Shown here one piece after another: positions 25,500 to 35,300 of a stretch of 52,975 bases of DNA. The translations under genes were made by a program, and so were the position numbers. This stretch comes from Muribaculaceae bacterium Zag1 (GTDB taxonomy: Bacteria > Bacteroidota > Bacteroidia > Bacteroidales > Muribaculaceae). Location of the stretch: assembly GCA_002633115.1 (NCBI GenBank), contig NWBJ01000069.1:57385-110359 (forward strand). Reading direction: 5' to 3'. Positions within the stretch are counted from its first letter, which is position 1, and each line of letters begins with the position of its first letter. Below the pieces are notes generated by a model. It did not search any database. It was given only the letters and a program-made list of their open reading frames with translations, and was not told the origin of the DNA.

Positions 25500-27153
25500 A
25501 AAATTCCGTTTCGTTGACCTATTCTGTGGAATTGGCGGATTCCATCAGGCGATGACGAAATTTGGCGGTGAATGTGTTTTTGCTGCGGAGATAGATCCAG
25601 ACTGTATTGATACCTACTATAAGAATTATGGTATAGATGCAGCCCATGACATGACACAAATAGATGTTGAACGAGTGCCTGAGCATGAGGTGCTCTGCGC
25701 TGGCTTCCCCTGTCAGGCTTTTTCCAAAGCCGGTAAACAGGCCGGAATCAACGATACACGTGGTACACTCTTTTTTGAGATAGAAAGATTGCTGCGCTAT
25801 CATCATACCCCATTTATACTTCTCGAGAATGTACGCAATTTGGTAAGTCATGATCAAGGGCGCACATGGCAAATTATAACCGATGTCCTTCATGATATCG
25901 GCTATCGCCTAACCACTGAGCCCTTGATTCTAAGTCCTCATCAATTTGGTGTCCCTCAACTACGCGAAAGGGTCTATATAGTAGGAGTATATGACCCAGA
26001 GAACGTTAAGACACCCTTGGATATTTCGTTCTCGAATCTTCTTTCCAAGACTGATCTAAGCATATACTCTGTTTTGGAAAATGAGAAACCAGAGGGGCAA
26101 GATTCTACCATTAGCGACCAAGAATTGTTAGTGCTTCAGGCTTGGGATGAGTTTTACCAAGGGATTAAGGAAAAGGTTATCGGCTTTCCAATCAATGTGG
26201 AGTATTTTAATTGGACTGACGATATTTCTTATTTGCCAGAATGGAAGCAACAACATATTGTAAAGAACCGTCAACTCTATGCCAATAATCGTGAGTTCAT
26301 TAACAAATGGCTCGAGGATTGGGATGGTTTAAAATCTTTCACCCCTACTCAGCGTAAACTCGAATGGCAATGCGGGACAGGGGTAAATACTATTTTTGAG
26401 GGCATAATTCAAATGCGCCCCTCAGGAATAAGAGTTAAACTCCCCAATGTTTTCCCAGCATTGGTAGCCATGGTACAGATACCTATTATTGGGAGATACA
26501 AACGGCGTTTAACTGTGAGAGAGTGTGCCAGACTTCAAAGTTTTCCAGACTCTTTCCGCCCTTGCGCCAATAGACATCAAGCACTAAAGCAGTTTGGCAA
26601 TTCGGTCAACGTGAATGTCCTTGAGGCTATATTCACTCAACTTGACTCCAAGTATGGGCCTATTCGTCTAAAGCCAAATAGATTGGAGATTTCAAGTAAA
26701 ACGGCTTATCGTGCTGCTCCTCTGGCAGTACAGTTGTCTCTGTTTGAAAGCCAAGTCATTTATCAATCAAGGAAAGATTGTACTTTCCTAATTGCTACTT
26801 GTCGACAGGGGAATAAGCAATGGATACTCGACAACATGCTCTATAATTACCCTATTACTGAAGACGAGATAGCATCTCATCCAGAACTTATGGGGGCTAA
26901 ACGTCTTATGCTTCTGCATCGCAAAAAGTTCTTAGGTTTCTTTGAGGTATCCAAAGCAGAGATTGTTGACCTACAATGGCTCAAGGACCATAAATATCCT
27001 GTAAATAAACGTCATAAGGCCAACTCCTACCTCCTCTATCACCTTAGGGCTGAGGAGCCTCCATTGCCCCAAGATATCCGAAGAGAAGATTTCATTATAT
27101 TCTTCGGTAAAGGAGTAAAAAACGAAACAGAGGAAAAAGAGACCTCAAATTGA
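25489..27153 (+). CDS. DNA (cytosine-5)-methyltransferase with C-terminal extension
   Basis: This 554-residue protein has the ordered C5-MTase motifs: I FVDLFCGIGGF (8-18), IV GFPCQAFSKAG with catalytic Cys75, VI LLENVRNLV, VIII QLRERVYIVGV, IX RECARLQSFPDSF and X QFGNSVNVNV (around 367). These end near residue 385. A further 165 residues follow (about 390-554), including MGAKRLMLLHRKKFLGFFEV and a basic NKRHKANSYLLYHL segment, not part of the standard enzyme. I cannot assign this domain. It protects host DNA from the overlapping endonuclease and would be made first or together with it. Confidence 0.93.
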   Translation: MSNKKFRFVDLFCGIGGFHQAMTKFGGECVFAAEIDPDCIDTYYKNYGIDAAHDMTQIDVERVPEHEVLCAGFPCQAFSKAGKQAGINDTRGTLFFEIERLLRYHHTPFILLENVRNLVSHDQGRTWQIITDVLHDIGYRLTTEPLILSPHQFGVPQLRERVYIVGVYDPENVKTPLDISFSNLLSKTDLSIYSVLENEKPEGQDSTISDQELLVLQAWDEFYQGIKEKVIGFPINVEYFNWTDDISYLPEWKQQHIVKNRQLYANNREFINKWLEDWDGLKSFTPTQRKLEWQCGTGVNTIFEGIIQMRPSGIRVKLPNVFPALVAMVQIPIIGRYKRRLTVRECARLQSFPDSFRPCANRHQALKQFGNSVNVNVLEAIFTQLDSKYGPIRLKPNRLEISSKTAYRAAPLAVQLSLFESQVIYQSRKDCTFLIATCRQGNKQWILDNMLYNYPITEDEIASHPELMGAKRLMLLHRKKFLGFFEVSKAEIVDLQWLKDHKYPVNKRHKANSYLLYHLRAEEPPLPQDIRREDFIIFFGKGVKNETEEKETSN

Positions 27154-27171
27154 TAAAGTATTTGTAAGGAT

Positions 27172-28046
27172 ATGAATATAGGGCGAGACGACCCCAGAGC
27201 CGATATAGTGTTCTACAAGATATTTGGCGAGCATAAGCATTTGTGCATGAGCTTGCAAACGCCTTGCTGCCTCTGAAGGAGGAAGAGAAGATAGTATCGA
27301 TTGAGTATATGTCCCCAAAGGAGATTCCTTTGTTTGGATGGAGCAAGGATTCACTCATAGATGTCTTATGCAAGGACCAAAAAGGCCATAGCTTTATCGT
27401 AATGATTCAGTTGTACTGGACTGAGCCCTTCCTGATGAAAACTGTACTCAACGCCTCAAAGGCCTATTATATGCGAGCCGAAAGAGGCAAAGAGGCCATG
27501 GAGTCCCAGGCGATTTATTGCTTGTACCTACTCGATAAATGCATGCCTCAAGCCAAAGAGTTCAAGGATGAATACCGACATGTCAAATTCATTTGCCATG
27601 GCAAAAACAAAGAGCTCCCCATCGGCGATATAAAGTTTGTGTTCGTAGACCTCCCCAAGCTCAATTCGCTCAACTCTGGCAATAAGTTAGATGAGCTTTG
27701 GCTATCATTTTTGACAATGATTCAATATAACAATGAGGGGATTGTACCTGAGTACCTGACCAAAAACAAGACCATCGCTGAGGCGGTCGATATAGTTAAG
27801 GAGCTGCAGCTCACTCCCGAGGAAAGAGCCCACTATGATAAATTTTGGGATGAAGTTTCATGCGAACGCACCCTACTCTCAGAAAGATTTGACCAAGGGA
27901 AGGAAGAAGGGGAAAAGATTGGCTTTGAGAAAGGCGAGTTAAAAGGCAAACAAGAGACGGCACGCAACCTCAAGTCTTTGGGTGTAGACATCAACACCAT
28001 CGCTCAGGCCACTGGCCTCACAATCGAAGAGATAAACAAACTATAA
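27172..28046 (+). pseudogene. Rpn-family PD-(D/E)XK nuclease/putative transposase, frameshifted copy
   Basis: The natural start is ATG 27172 (NIGRDDPRADIVFYKIFGEH). The frame breaks at about 27256: one base is missing compared with the intact copy at 28534, so the first frame stops at 27276 and the remaining 267 codons are only open from 27243. The catalytic glutamate of the core (FIVEMQ in the other copy) is also changed, to FIVMIQ, so the protein would be inactive even if the frame were repaired. The C-terminus keeps the family's charged helix and TARNLKSLGVDINTIAQATG tail. Two independent lesions mark it as decaying. Confidence 0.85.
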
Positions 28047-28049
28047 AAA

Positions 28050-28084
28050 ACGGGCCCTTCTCCTATTGTGGAGGGCCCGTTTTT
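28050..28084 (+). terminator. Terminator after the first Rpn copy
   Basis: CGGGCCCT (28051-28058) and AGGGCCCG (28072-28079) form a GC-rich stem flanked by an A-run and five T residues, 5 nt after the stop. Confidence 0.9.
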
Positions 28085-28463
28085 CATAACTTAAGGAAGA
28101 GTAACTACTCAGGTATCTGATTAAAAAATTTAGCTACGATGAATTGGTCAGGGACTAAAGGCCCCGACTAAACAATCGATGCAATTTCTGATTAAAGCTT
28201 CGCCACTTCCACCAACTGCTCTCATTCGTTTAATACTAAAATTTGCGTCAATGTTGATTGAGGTTATGGATCAGTGTGCCTTGGCAGAATCGCTGAGTAG
28301 TTACAGTGAGATTCTTGAATATGACTTCTTTCTGGATCTTAGTAGAGAATCAAAAATTAATAATGGGGAAGATAAAAAGAGTCGTATCCAAGATCCATAG
28401 TACTCTCATCTTCCGAGTTGACTATGAAGTTTTTCAAGACCTCATTCAAAAAGATAGTAGGTA
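28085..28463. other. AT-rich gap between the two Rpn copies
   Basis: This stretch holds a 73-codon frame at 28179 with no promoter, no domain and no conserved feel, plus the short hairpin GGGACTAAAGGCCCC near 28150. I see no convincing gene. Confidence 0.5.
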
Positions 28464-28465
28464 TT

Positions 28466-28501
28466 TTTTTGGGGTTTAGAGAAAAAAGGTGTAAATTTGC
28501 A
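28466..28501 (+). promoter_or_regulatory. Promoter of the intact Rpn gene
   Basis: A T-run ending in TTTTG (to 28471) lies 20 nt upstream of TAAATTTGCA (28492-28501). The gene starts 33 nt later. Confidence 0.8.
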
Positions 28502-28533
28502 TTATAACTATTAAAGAAAGGTAATTATCAAAT

Positions 28534-29388
28534 ATGAGTGTGGTGCAATACGACCCAAGGGCCGACATAGTGTTTCGTAAGATTTTTGGCGAGCATAAGC
28601 ATTTGTGCATGAGCTTGCTCAACTCGCTTTTGCCATTGAGTGAGGATAAGAAGATTGTCTCGCTTGAATACTTGCCATCTGATATGTTACCTTTAACTGG
28701 CAACGGTAAGAATTCTATCGTAGATGTCAGATGCAAGGACAAGTATGGCCGTACCTTCATCGTGGAAATGCAGATGTACTGGACAGAGGCTTTCCTGATG
28801 AGGGCACTCCTCAACGCATCCAAAGCCTTTGCCAGCCAAGCAGATAAAGGTGTAGAATTCAAAGAACTACAACCCGTCTACAGCCTTTGCTTGCTCAATG
28901 AAAGCATGCCCAAAGCCAAGGAGTACAAGGACGAGTATCGACACGTCTTCATTATCTGCCACGAGAACCACAAGGAGCTAACCATGGATGGCATGAAGTT
29001 CGTATTCGTCGAACTCCTCAAATTCCACTCGCTCAACAAAGGCCATAACAAACTCATGGAACTCTGGCTGTCTTTCCTGACAATGCTGCAGGGTAACAAT
29101 GAGGGGATTGTACCTGAGTACCTGACCAAAAACAAGACCATCGCTGAGGCGGTCGATATAGTTAAGGAGCTGCAGCTCACTCCCGAGGAAAGAGCCCACT
29201 ATGATAAATTTTGGGATGAAGTATCATGCGAACGGACCCTACTCTCAGAAAGATTTGACCAAGGGGTAGAAGTAGGTGAACTTAAAGGCAAAGTAGAGAC
29301 GGCTCGTAACCTTAAGTCTTTGGGCGTAGATATCCACACTATCGCTCAGGCCACTGGCCTCACAATCGAAGAAATCAATGAACTATAG
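28534..29388 (+). CDS. Rpn family recombination-promoting nuclease/putative transposase
   Basis: This 284-residue protein starts MSVVQYDPRADIVFRKIFGEHKHL, the typical N-terminus of PD-(D/E)XK transposase-like (PDDEXK_2, Rpn) proteins. The core has SIVDVRCKDKYGRTFIVEMQMYW with the catalytic aspartate and Glu78-x-Gln. After the core comes a helical stretch, an EERAHYDKFWDE segment and the tail TARNLKSLGVDIHTIAQATG. Relatives are RecA-independent recombination nucleases. It is intact and has a good promoter. A 169-nt block (29097-29265) is almost identical to the decayed first copy. Confidence 0.92.
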   Translation: MSVVQYDPRADIVFRKIFGEHKHLCMSLLNSLLPLSEDKKIVSLEYLPSDMLPLTGNGKNSIVDVRCKDKYGRTFIVEMQMYWTEAFLMRALLNASKAFASQADKGVEFKELQPVYSLCLLNESMPKAKEYKDEYRHVFIICHENHKELTMDGMKFVFVELLKFHSLNKGHNKLMELWLSFLTMLQGNNEGIVPEYLTKNKTIAEAVDIVKELQLTPEERAHYDKFWDEVSCERTLLSERFDQGVEVGELKGKVETARNLKSLGVDIHTIAQATGLTIEEINEL

Positions 29389-29391
29389 GAA

Positions 29392-29480
29392 TGAAAAATG
29401 AAAAATGAAGAATGAAAAATGAAAAATTGAGCCTCAGCCGGATGGGCTGAGGCTCAATTTTTCAATCTTCATTTTTCATT
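29392..29480. repeat. ATGAAAA inverted array with an 18-bp perfect stem
   Basis: Four ATGAA(A/G)A-type words lead into a perfect stem AAAAATTGAGCCTCAGCC (29422-29439) around a GGATG loop, whose partner is 29445-29462. Inverted TTTTTCATT words follow to 29480. The core contains CCGGATGG. It lies after the intact Rpn gene and forms the right edge of the AT-rich island. Confidence 0.9.
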
Positions 29481-29624
29481 TCTTGAGGGTGGAGAAGTAG
29501 AGGGAGTGGTCGCGGAGGTCGTTGCGGAGCTGGGAGGAGAATTAAGATAGAATATTGGAGGAGTAGGCAAAACATCTTAGAGGGGTCAGAGGTTATAATA
29601 GTGTAACTATTTATTTTGCGAAAT

Positions 29625-31028
29625 ATGCGCTTATACCAAATTCAAGTATTCACCGCTGCGGCCTGCCTATGGGCAACCGGGCTCATAGCTCAGGCCCAGC
29701 AGCAGATTTCTACGGCTCAGATGCCACAGAAATGGCAATATGCCAGCGAGTTCAGTCCCGCCGACCCGGTTTCTGACGATTGGTGGCGCCAATTCCAAGA
29801 CCCCACCCTCGATTCCCTGATCAACCTGGGCGTCGACAACAATTATGACCTGCTGATGGCCTCGCGCCGCATCGAGATAGCCCGGCAAGCCCTGAGGCAG
29901 ACTCGCGCTTCGTATTATCCATCATTTAACCTGAGCGGAGGCTGGACACGCGCCCGCTCATCGGGCATGCTCGGCGACGTGGCTGGCAAGGCCACCACAG
30001 CCTCGTATTTCGACCTCGGCGTGGATATGAGTTGGGAGCTTGATGTCTTTGGCAAAATCACCTCGCGCGCCAAGGAGAGCAAAGCGGCCCTCAATGCCAC
30101 ACGCGCCGAATACGACGGCGCCATGGTGGCAATGGCCGCCAAGATAGCCTCAGCATATTTCGGATTGCGCACCGTGCAAGCCGAAATACAAGTGCTTGAG
30201 CGTCACATCGCCCAGCAAGACACCGTGGTCAAGATTGCCAAGACGCGCCACGAGGTGGGCCTCGCCTCCGGCCTCGACGTGGCACAAGCCCTGACCACCT
30301 ACTACTCGACCGTGGCTTCGCTCTCATCGCTCAAATCATCAGAGATATCTTACGCCAACTCGATAGCGGTGCTCATCGGCTGCTTCCCAGAGGATGTCGA
30401 GCCTCTGCTCGAACTGCCCATGCGCATGCCCGCCTATCAGCAGATGGTAGCCGTAGGCGTGCCAACCGAACTGTTGCGCCGACGCCCCGACGTAATCGAG
30501 GCTGAATACAATCTGGCTCAATACGCCGCAGCCGTGGGCATTGCCAAAAAGGATTTCCTCCCCACCCTGTCGCTGTCTGGTTCGATCGGCACATCGGCCC
30601 ACAAGTTCGATGACCTGTTTGGCAAGCAGAGTCTCACCTACGCCATAGCCCCGACCCTCTCCTGGACCATCTTCGACGGTTTCAGCCGAGCCGCCTCATT
30701 GGCATCGGCCAAAGAGCAAATGCAGATAGGCATCGACAACTACAACCTGACCCTGCTCACCGCTGTCGAGGAGGTAGAGAGCGCCTTGGCGGCATACAAT
30801 GCCGACCTGCACTATATCGAGAATCTCGAAAAGGTTGTCGAGGAGGCTCGCAAGTCTTTTGAGCTGTCATTAGACCTGTATAAGCAGGGCCTGACGGCAT
30901 TTATCAACGTCACCGATTCAGAAATTTCGCTGCTGCAATACTCCAACGAGCTGGTGAGCGCCAAGGGCCAAGCCCTTAGCGACCTGGTATCGCTCTACGA
31001 GGCCCTGGGCGGCGGGTGGATCCAGTAG
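29625..31028 (+). CDS. RND efflux outer-membrane protein, TolC/NodT family
   Basis: This 467-residue outer-membrane channel is the exit duct of a tripartite efflux pump. The signal peptide (MRLYQIQVFTAAACLWATGLIAQAQ) and two repeated helical domains fit TolC. Visible are NYDLLMASRRIEIARQALRQT, the ASYYPSFNLSGGW strand, LLRRRPDVIEAEYNLAQYAAAVGIAKKDFLPTLSLSG and the LYKQGLTAFINVTDSE repeat. There is no lipobox. The ATG at 29625 is chosen over a TTG three codons earlier. It is the first gene of the operon with the adaptor and pump genes. Confidence 0.93.
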   Translation: MRLYQIQVFTAAACLWATGLIAQAQQQISTAQMPQKWQYASEFSPADPVSDDWWRQFQDPTLDSLINLGVDNNYDLLMASRRIEIARQALRQTRASYYPSFNLSGGWTRARSSGMLGDVAGKATTASYFDLGVDMSWELDVFGKITSRAKESKAALNATRAEYDGAMVAMAAKIASAYFGLRTVQAEIQVLERHIAQQDTVVKIAKTRHEVGLASGLDVAQALTTYYSTVASLSSLKSSEISYANSIAVLIGCFPEDVEPLLELPMRMPAYQQMVAVGVPTELLRRRPDVIEAEYNLAQYAAAVGIAKKDFLPTLSLSGSIGTSAHKFDDLFGKQSLTYAIAPTLSWTIFDGFSRAASLASAKEQMQIGIDNYNLTLLTAVEEVESALAAYNADLHYIENLEKVVEEARKSFELSLDLYKQGLTAFINVTDSEISLLQYSNELVSAKGQALSDLVSLYEALGGGWIQ

Positions 31029-31155
31029 AATGAAGAATGAAAAATGAAAAATGAAAAATTCCACTGGATCGGAGAGAATGAAAAAATGAAGAATGAAAAA
31101 TGAAAAATGAAAAATTCCACTGAATCGGAGAAAATGAACAATGAAAAATGAAAAA
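31029..31155. repeat. ATGAAAA array and tandem 50-nt-class repeat between TolC and adaptor genes
   Basis: Two copies of a unit made of ATGAAGAATGAAAAATGAAAAATGAAAAATT plus TCCACTGRATCGGAGA... lie in tandem (from about 31030 and 31085). A third partial ATGAAAA run ends 11 nt before the adaptor ATG. All lie in the gap between two genes of one operon. Confidence 0.85.
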
Positions 31156-31165
31156 TATTGGCACT

Positions 31166-32287
31166 ATGGATAAACGTTACTTATTAGTGATTGGATGCGC
31201 AGCCGCCTTATGCCTGACCGGTTGCGACAAGACAAAAAAGAAAGCTACCGGCACCGACGAAGTGCTGCCCGTGGATGTGGCAATTGCCCCAGTCGATACC
31301 GTGCTGCTGAGCAAGCCCTATCCCGGCACCCTCACTGCTGTTGGTTCGGTCGACATTGTAGGACGCGTCAACGGCGTGCTCCTCACACAGGATTTCAAAG
31401 ATGGCGATATGGTCAAGAAGGGCCAACTGCTGTTTACCATCGAGGACGGCCCTTATGTCGATGCCGTGCGCGAGGCCGAGGCAACTCTGACTACCGCCCA
31501 GAGTCAATACGAATACAACTCCAAGCATTATGATGCCATGCAAAAGGCCCTGGCAAGCGATGCCGTAGCGCAAATCGAGGTGTTGCAAGCCAAGAGCGCC
31601 GTTGAGCAATCCGAGGCCGACATCAAGAGCGCCAAAGCAGCATTGGCTGGAGCCCACAGCAACCTCTCCTACTGCACCATCTACTCTCCTCTCGACGGCC
31701 AGAGCAACATCGGCGCGTACACGCCCGGCACTTACATCAGCGGCGCAGACTCGCCCGTCGTGCTCGCCACCATTTATGACAACTCGCAGCTCAACGCCAA
31801 CTTCTTTATCGAAGACGCATCATTCCTGCGCTCGTTTGTCAACGAGAATGGCCGCTCAAAGATCGACTACGACAGCGTGCCGGTAATATTCAGCGAGACG
31901 CTGCCCCACGAGTACAAAGGCAAGCTAATCTATCTGGCCCCCGATGTCGACACCAGCACCGGTACGCTGCATGTGCGCTGCCGCATCCAGAATCCTTACG
32001 GCGAACTCAAAGCCGGCATGTATGCCACCATCAACCTGCCCTACAAGCTTGAGCCTCACGCCGTGCTGGTCAAGGATGCCTCGATATCAACCAGCCAGAC
32101 CAACAAATTCCTATACGTTGTCAACGACTCAAACCGCATCGTCTACACCCCCATCGAGGTGGGCGAAATGGCCAACGATTCGATGCGCATCGTCACCAAG
32201 GGCCTCAAGGGCGGCGAGAAATACGTCACCAAAGCCCTGCTGAAAGTGCGTCCCGGAATGGAAATCAAACCCATACTCACCAAATAA
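31166..32287 (+). CDS. RND efflux periplasmic adaptor (AcrA/HlyD family)
   Basis: This 373-residue lipoprotein joins the inner-membrane pump to the outer-membrane channel. The ATG at 31166 gives MDKRYLLVIGCAAALCLTGC, with a lipobox LTGC; an earlier ATG at 31148 comes from the ATGAAAA repeat. Barrel-sandwich and hairpin blocks follow: GRVNGVLLTQDFKDGDMVKKGQLLFTIEDGPY, the coiled-coil to about residue 160, then SNLSYCTIYSPLDGQSNI, and the beta-barrel with LKAGMYATINL. It belongs to the AcrA group. It is translated between the TolC-like and AcrB-like genes. Confidence 0.95.
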   Translation: MDKRYLLVIGCAAALCLTGCDKTKKKATGTDEVLPVDVAIAPVDTVLLSKPYPGTLTAVGSVDIVGRVNGVLLTQDFKDGDMVKKGQLLFTIEDGPYVDAVREAEATLTTAQSQYEYNSKHYDAMQKALASDAVAQIEVLQAKSAVEQSEADIKSAKAALAGAHSNLSYCTIYSPLDGQSNIGAYTPGTYISGADSPVVLATIYDNSQLNANFFIEDASFLRSFVNENGRSKIDYDSVPVIFSETLPHEYKGKLIYLAPDVDTSTGTLHVRCRIQNPYGELKAGMYATINLPYKLEPHAVLVKDASISTSQTNKFLYVVNDSNRIVYTPIEVGEMANDSMRIVTKGLKGGEKYVTKALLKVRPGMEIKPILTK

Positions 32288-32302
32288 AACCACCCCAAGG
32301 AT

Positions 32303-35300
32303 ATGTTTTCTAAATTTTTCATCGACCGACCAATTTTCGCCATTGTCCTCGCTGTGCTGATGATTTTGGCGGGATTGCTCACGGTGGAGACTTTGCCCGT
32401 GGCGCAATACCCCGACATCACGCCTCCCACCGTGATGGTATCAGCCACATATCCTGGAGCTGATGCCGAGACAGTGGCTACAGTTGTGGGCGAACCCATC
32501 GAGGAGCAGGTGAATGGCGTAGAGGGGATGCTCTACATGAGTTCGAGTTCGGGCTCTGACGGCAGCTACATGCTCACCATCACCTTTGAGAATGGCGTAG
32601 ACCAAGACATGGCAGCCGTAAAGGTGCAAAACCGCGTGTCTCTGGCCGAGCCTACGCTGCCATCGGCAGTGCAAGAGCAAGGCATCGATGTGATGTCGCG
32701 ATCATCCAACACCATCCTGTTTATCGCTCTCGAGGGCGATTCGGCCTACAACTACGATGCCCTATACCTCACCAACTATGCCCAGCTCAACATCGTCGAC
32801 GAGCTCGCGCGCATCGACGGCGTAGGCGAGGCTCAGGCCTTCGGCTCGGGCGATTACAGCATGCGCATCTGGCTCGACCCCGAGAAGATGAGAGTGCGCA
32901 GCCTGTCGCCCTCAGATGTGGTCACAGCCATAGAATCGCAAAATATGCAGGTGTCGGCTGGCCAGGTGGGCGAACCGCCAATGAGCGCCAACCAAGCATT
33001 TGAATACACCCTTACCACCAAGGGGCGCCTCGTCACCCCCGAGGAGTTTGGCGACATCATCATCCGAGCCAACGCCGACGGCTCGATGCTTAAGCTGAAA
33101 GATGTGGCGACGGTCGAACTCGGCAACGAGTCGTACACCAACATCACCCTGGTCGACGGCCGACAAGCCGGCCTGATAGGCATCAACCAGCTACCCGGTG
33201 CCAACGCTCTCGAGGTGAGCAAGAATGTGATCAGCAAGCTTGACCAGTTGCAACAATACTTCCCCGAGGGTGTGCACTACACCATCATCGAGAATGCCTC
33301 CAATTTCGTGACCGCATCAATCGATGAACTGCTCGTCACCTTTGTCGAGACTACCCTGATCGTGTTGCTGGTAATCCTGATATTCTTGCAGAACTGGCGA
33401 GCCACCATCATCCCTATGATTACCATCCCGGTGTCGCTGATCGCAACATTCGCTGTGATGAAGATTATGGGATTCACCCTCAACACTCTTACCCTCTTCG
33501 GCTTGGTGCTGGCAATCGCAATCGTGGTGGATGACGCCATCGTGGTGGTTGAGGATTGTGCGCGCATTCTATCGCAAGGCAAGCTCAATCCTCGACAAAG
33601 CGCCGAGAAGGCTATGATGGAGCTGCAAGGCCCAATCGTGGGCGAGGTGCTGGTGCTCCTGTCAGTGTTCATCCCTACGGCCTTCGTATCCGGCATCACT
33701 GGCGAACTGTACAAGCAATTTGCTCTCACCATCGCCGTATCAACGGCATTCTCAGGCTTCAACGCCTTGACCCTCACCCCAGCGCTCTGCGCCCTGTTCC
33801 TCAAGCGCAGAGATCCCAAGGTGGAGCAGTTCTTCATCTACCGCTGGTGGAATAAAGGCTACGGAGCCACGCTCAACCTGTATATGCGCATCGTCGAGAC
33901 CTTCCTCAAGAAACCTTGGGTGGCCATCCTCGCCTACTTCGTCATCACGGCAGCCGCATTCTGGGGCTTCCTATCGATGCCATCGAGCTATCTGCCCCAG
34001 GAGGATATGGGCTACTGGATGGGCTCGGCTCAGCTGCCCACTGGCGCTACCATCGACCGCACCCAAAAGGTGCTTGAGCAAATCGGCGACGACATACGCA
34101 AGCAGCCCGGTGTACAACATGTGATCACCATGGCAGGCTTCTCATTCATGGCCGATGGTTCGGGCGGCAACTTGGGCTCCATCATCGTCACCATGGAGCC
34201 GTGGAAGAAACGCAAAGCCAAGGACGAGAGCGTCGATGCCTCGATTAAGCAATTTGAGGAGAAGGCTGCCGGAATCCAAGAGGCTGTCTGCTTCGGCTTG
34301 AATCCGCCGTCTATTCCCGGCTTGGGCATGACATCAGGCTTGCAGATGCAGCTGCTCGACATTAACAACTATGGTCCGGATGCTATGGCTGATGCCATCG
34401 TCAAGATTAAGGATGCCGCAGCCAAGGATAGCCGCATCGAGGAGATAACCTCGCTCTACGAGGGCGGCGTGCCGCAGTACCGCTTGGATTTTGACCGCGA
34501 GAAGATCAAGCTCGAGCAACTCACCATGAGCCAGGTGTTCTCAACAATCTCGGCATATATGGGAGGACAATATGTCAACGACTTCACTGAGTTTGACCGC
34601 GTATACCAAGTCAATGTCAAGGCTGAAGCCCTGGCTCGCGGCGACATCAACGATGTGTTGCGTCTGAGCGTGGCCAATGCTGATGGCAAGATGGTGCCGT
34701 TCTCATCGTTCACCACCATCGTGCCAACGACCGGCGAATCGACCATCAACCGCTATAATATGTACACCACCGCCTCGGTCACCGCTACCATACCTCACGG
34801 CGTGAGCTCATCTGAGGGCATCAAGGCGATGGAGGAGATTGTAAAGGATACCCTCGGCAATCAATACTCCTACGCCTGGACAGGCGAGGCATACCAAGAG
34901 ACCAAGGGTGGCACCACAATATCATTCGTGATGTTGCTGGCCGTGATTATCACGCTGCTCGTGCTGGCTGCTCAGCATGAGAGTCTTACCGACCCTGTGG
35001 CTGTGGTTATCTCGATGCCTACTGCAATCCTCGGTACTGTCATCGGCTGTTTGATCATGGGCCAAAGCATAGATATCTACACCGAGATTGGTATTATCCT
35101 GCTCTTGGGTCTGTCGGCCAAGAATGCAATCTTGATTGTGGAGTACGCCATCGACTTCCGCAAGGCTGGTCTCGATGTGAATCAAGCGGCAGCCAACGCA
35201 GGCCGAATTCGTTTCCGACCGATTATGATGACGGCCCTCGCCTTTGTGTTCGGTGTGATGCCTATGCTCTTTGCAACGGGCGCGGGCGCGGCCTCGCGAA

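Noticed and set aside
28179-28400. A 73-codon frame between the Rpn copies
   Set aside because: No promoter, no domain, and composition like random AT-rich DNA.
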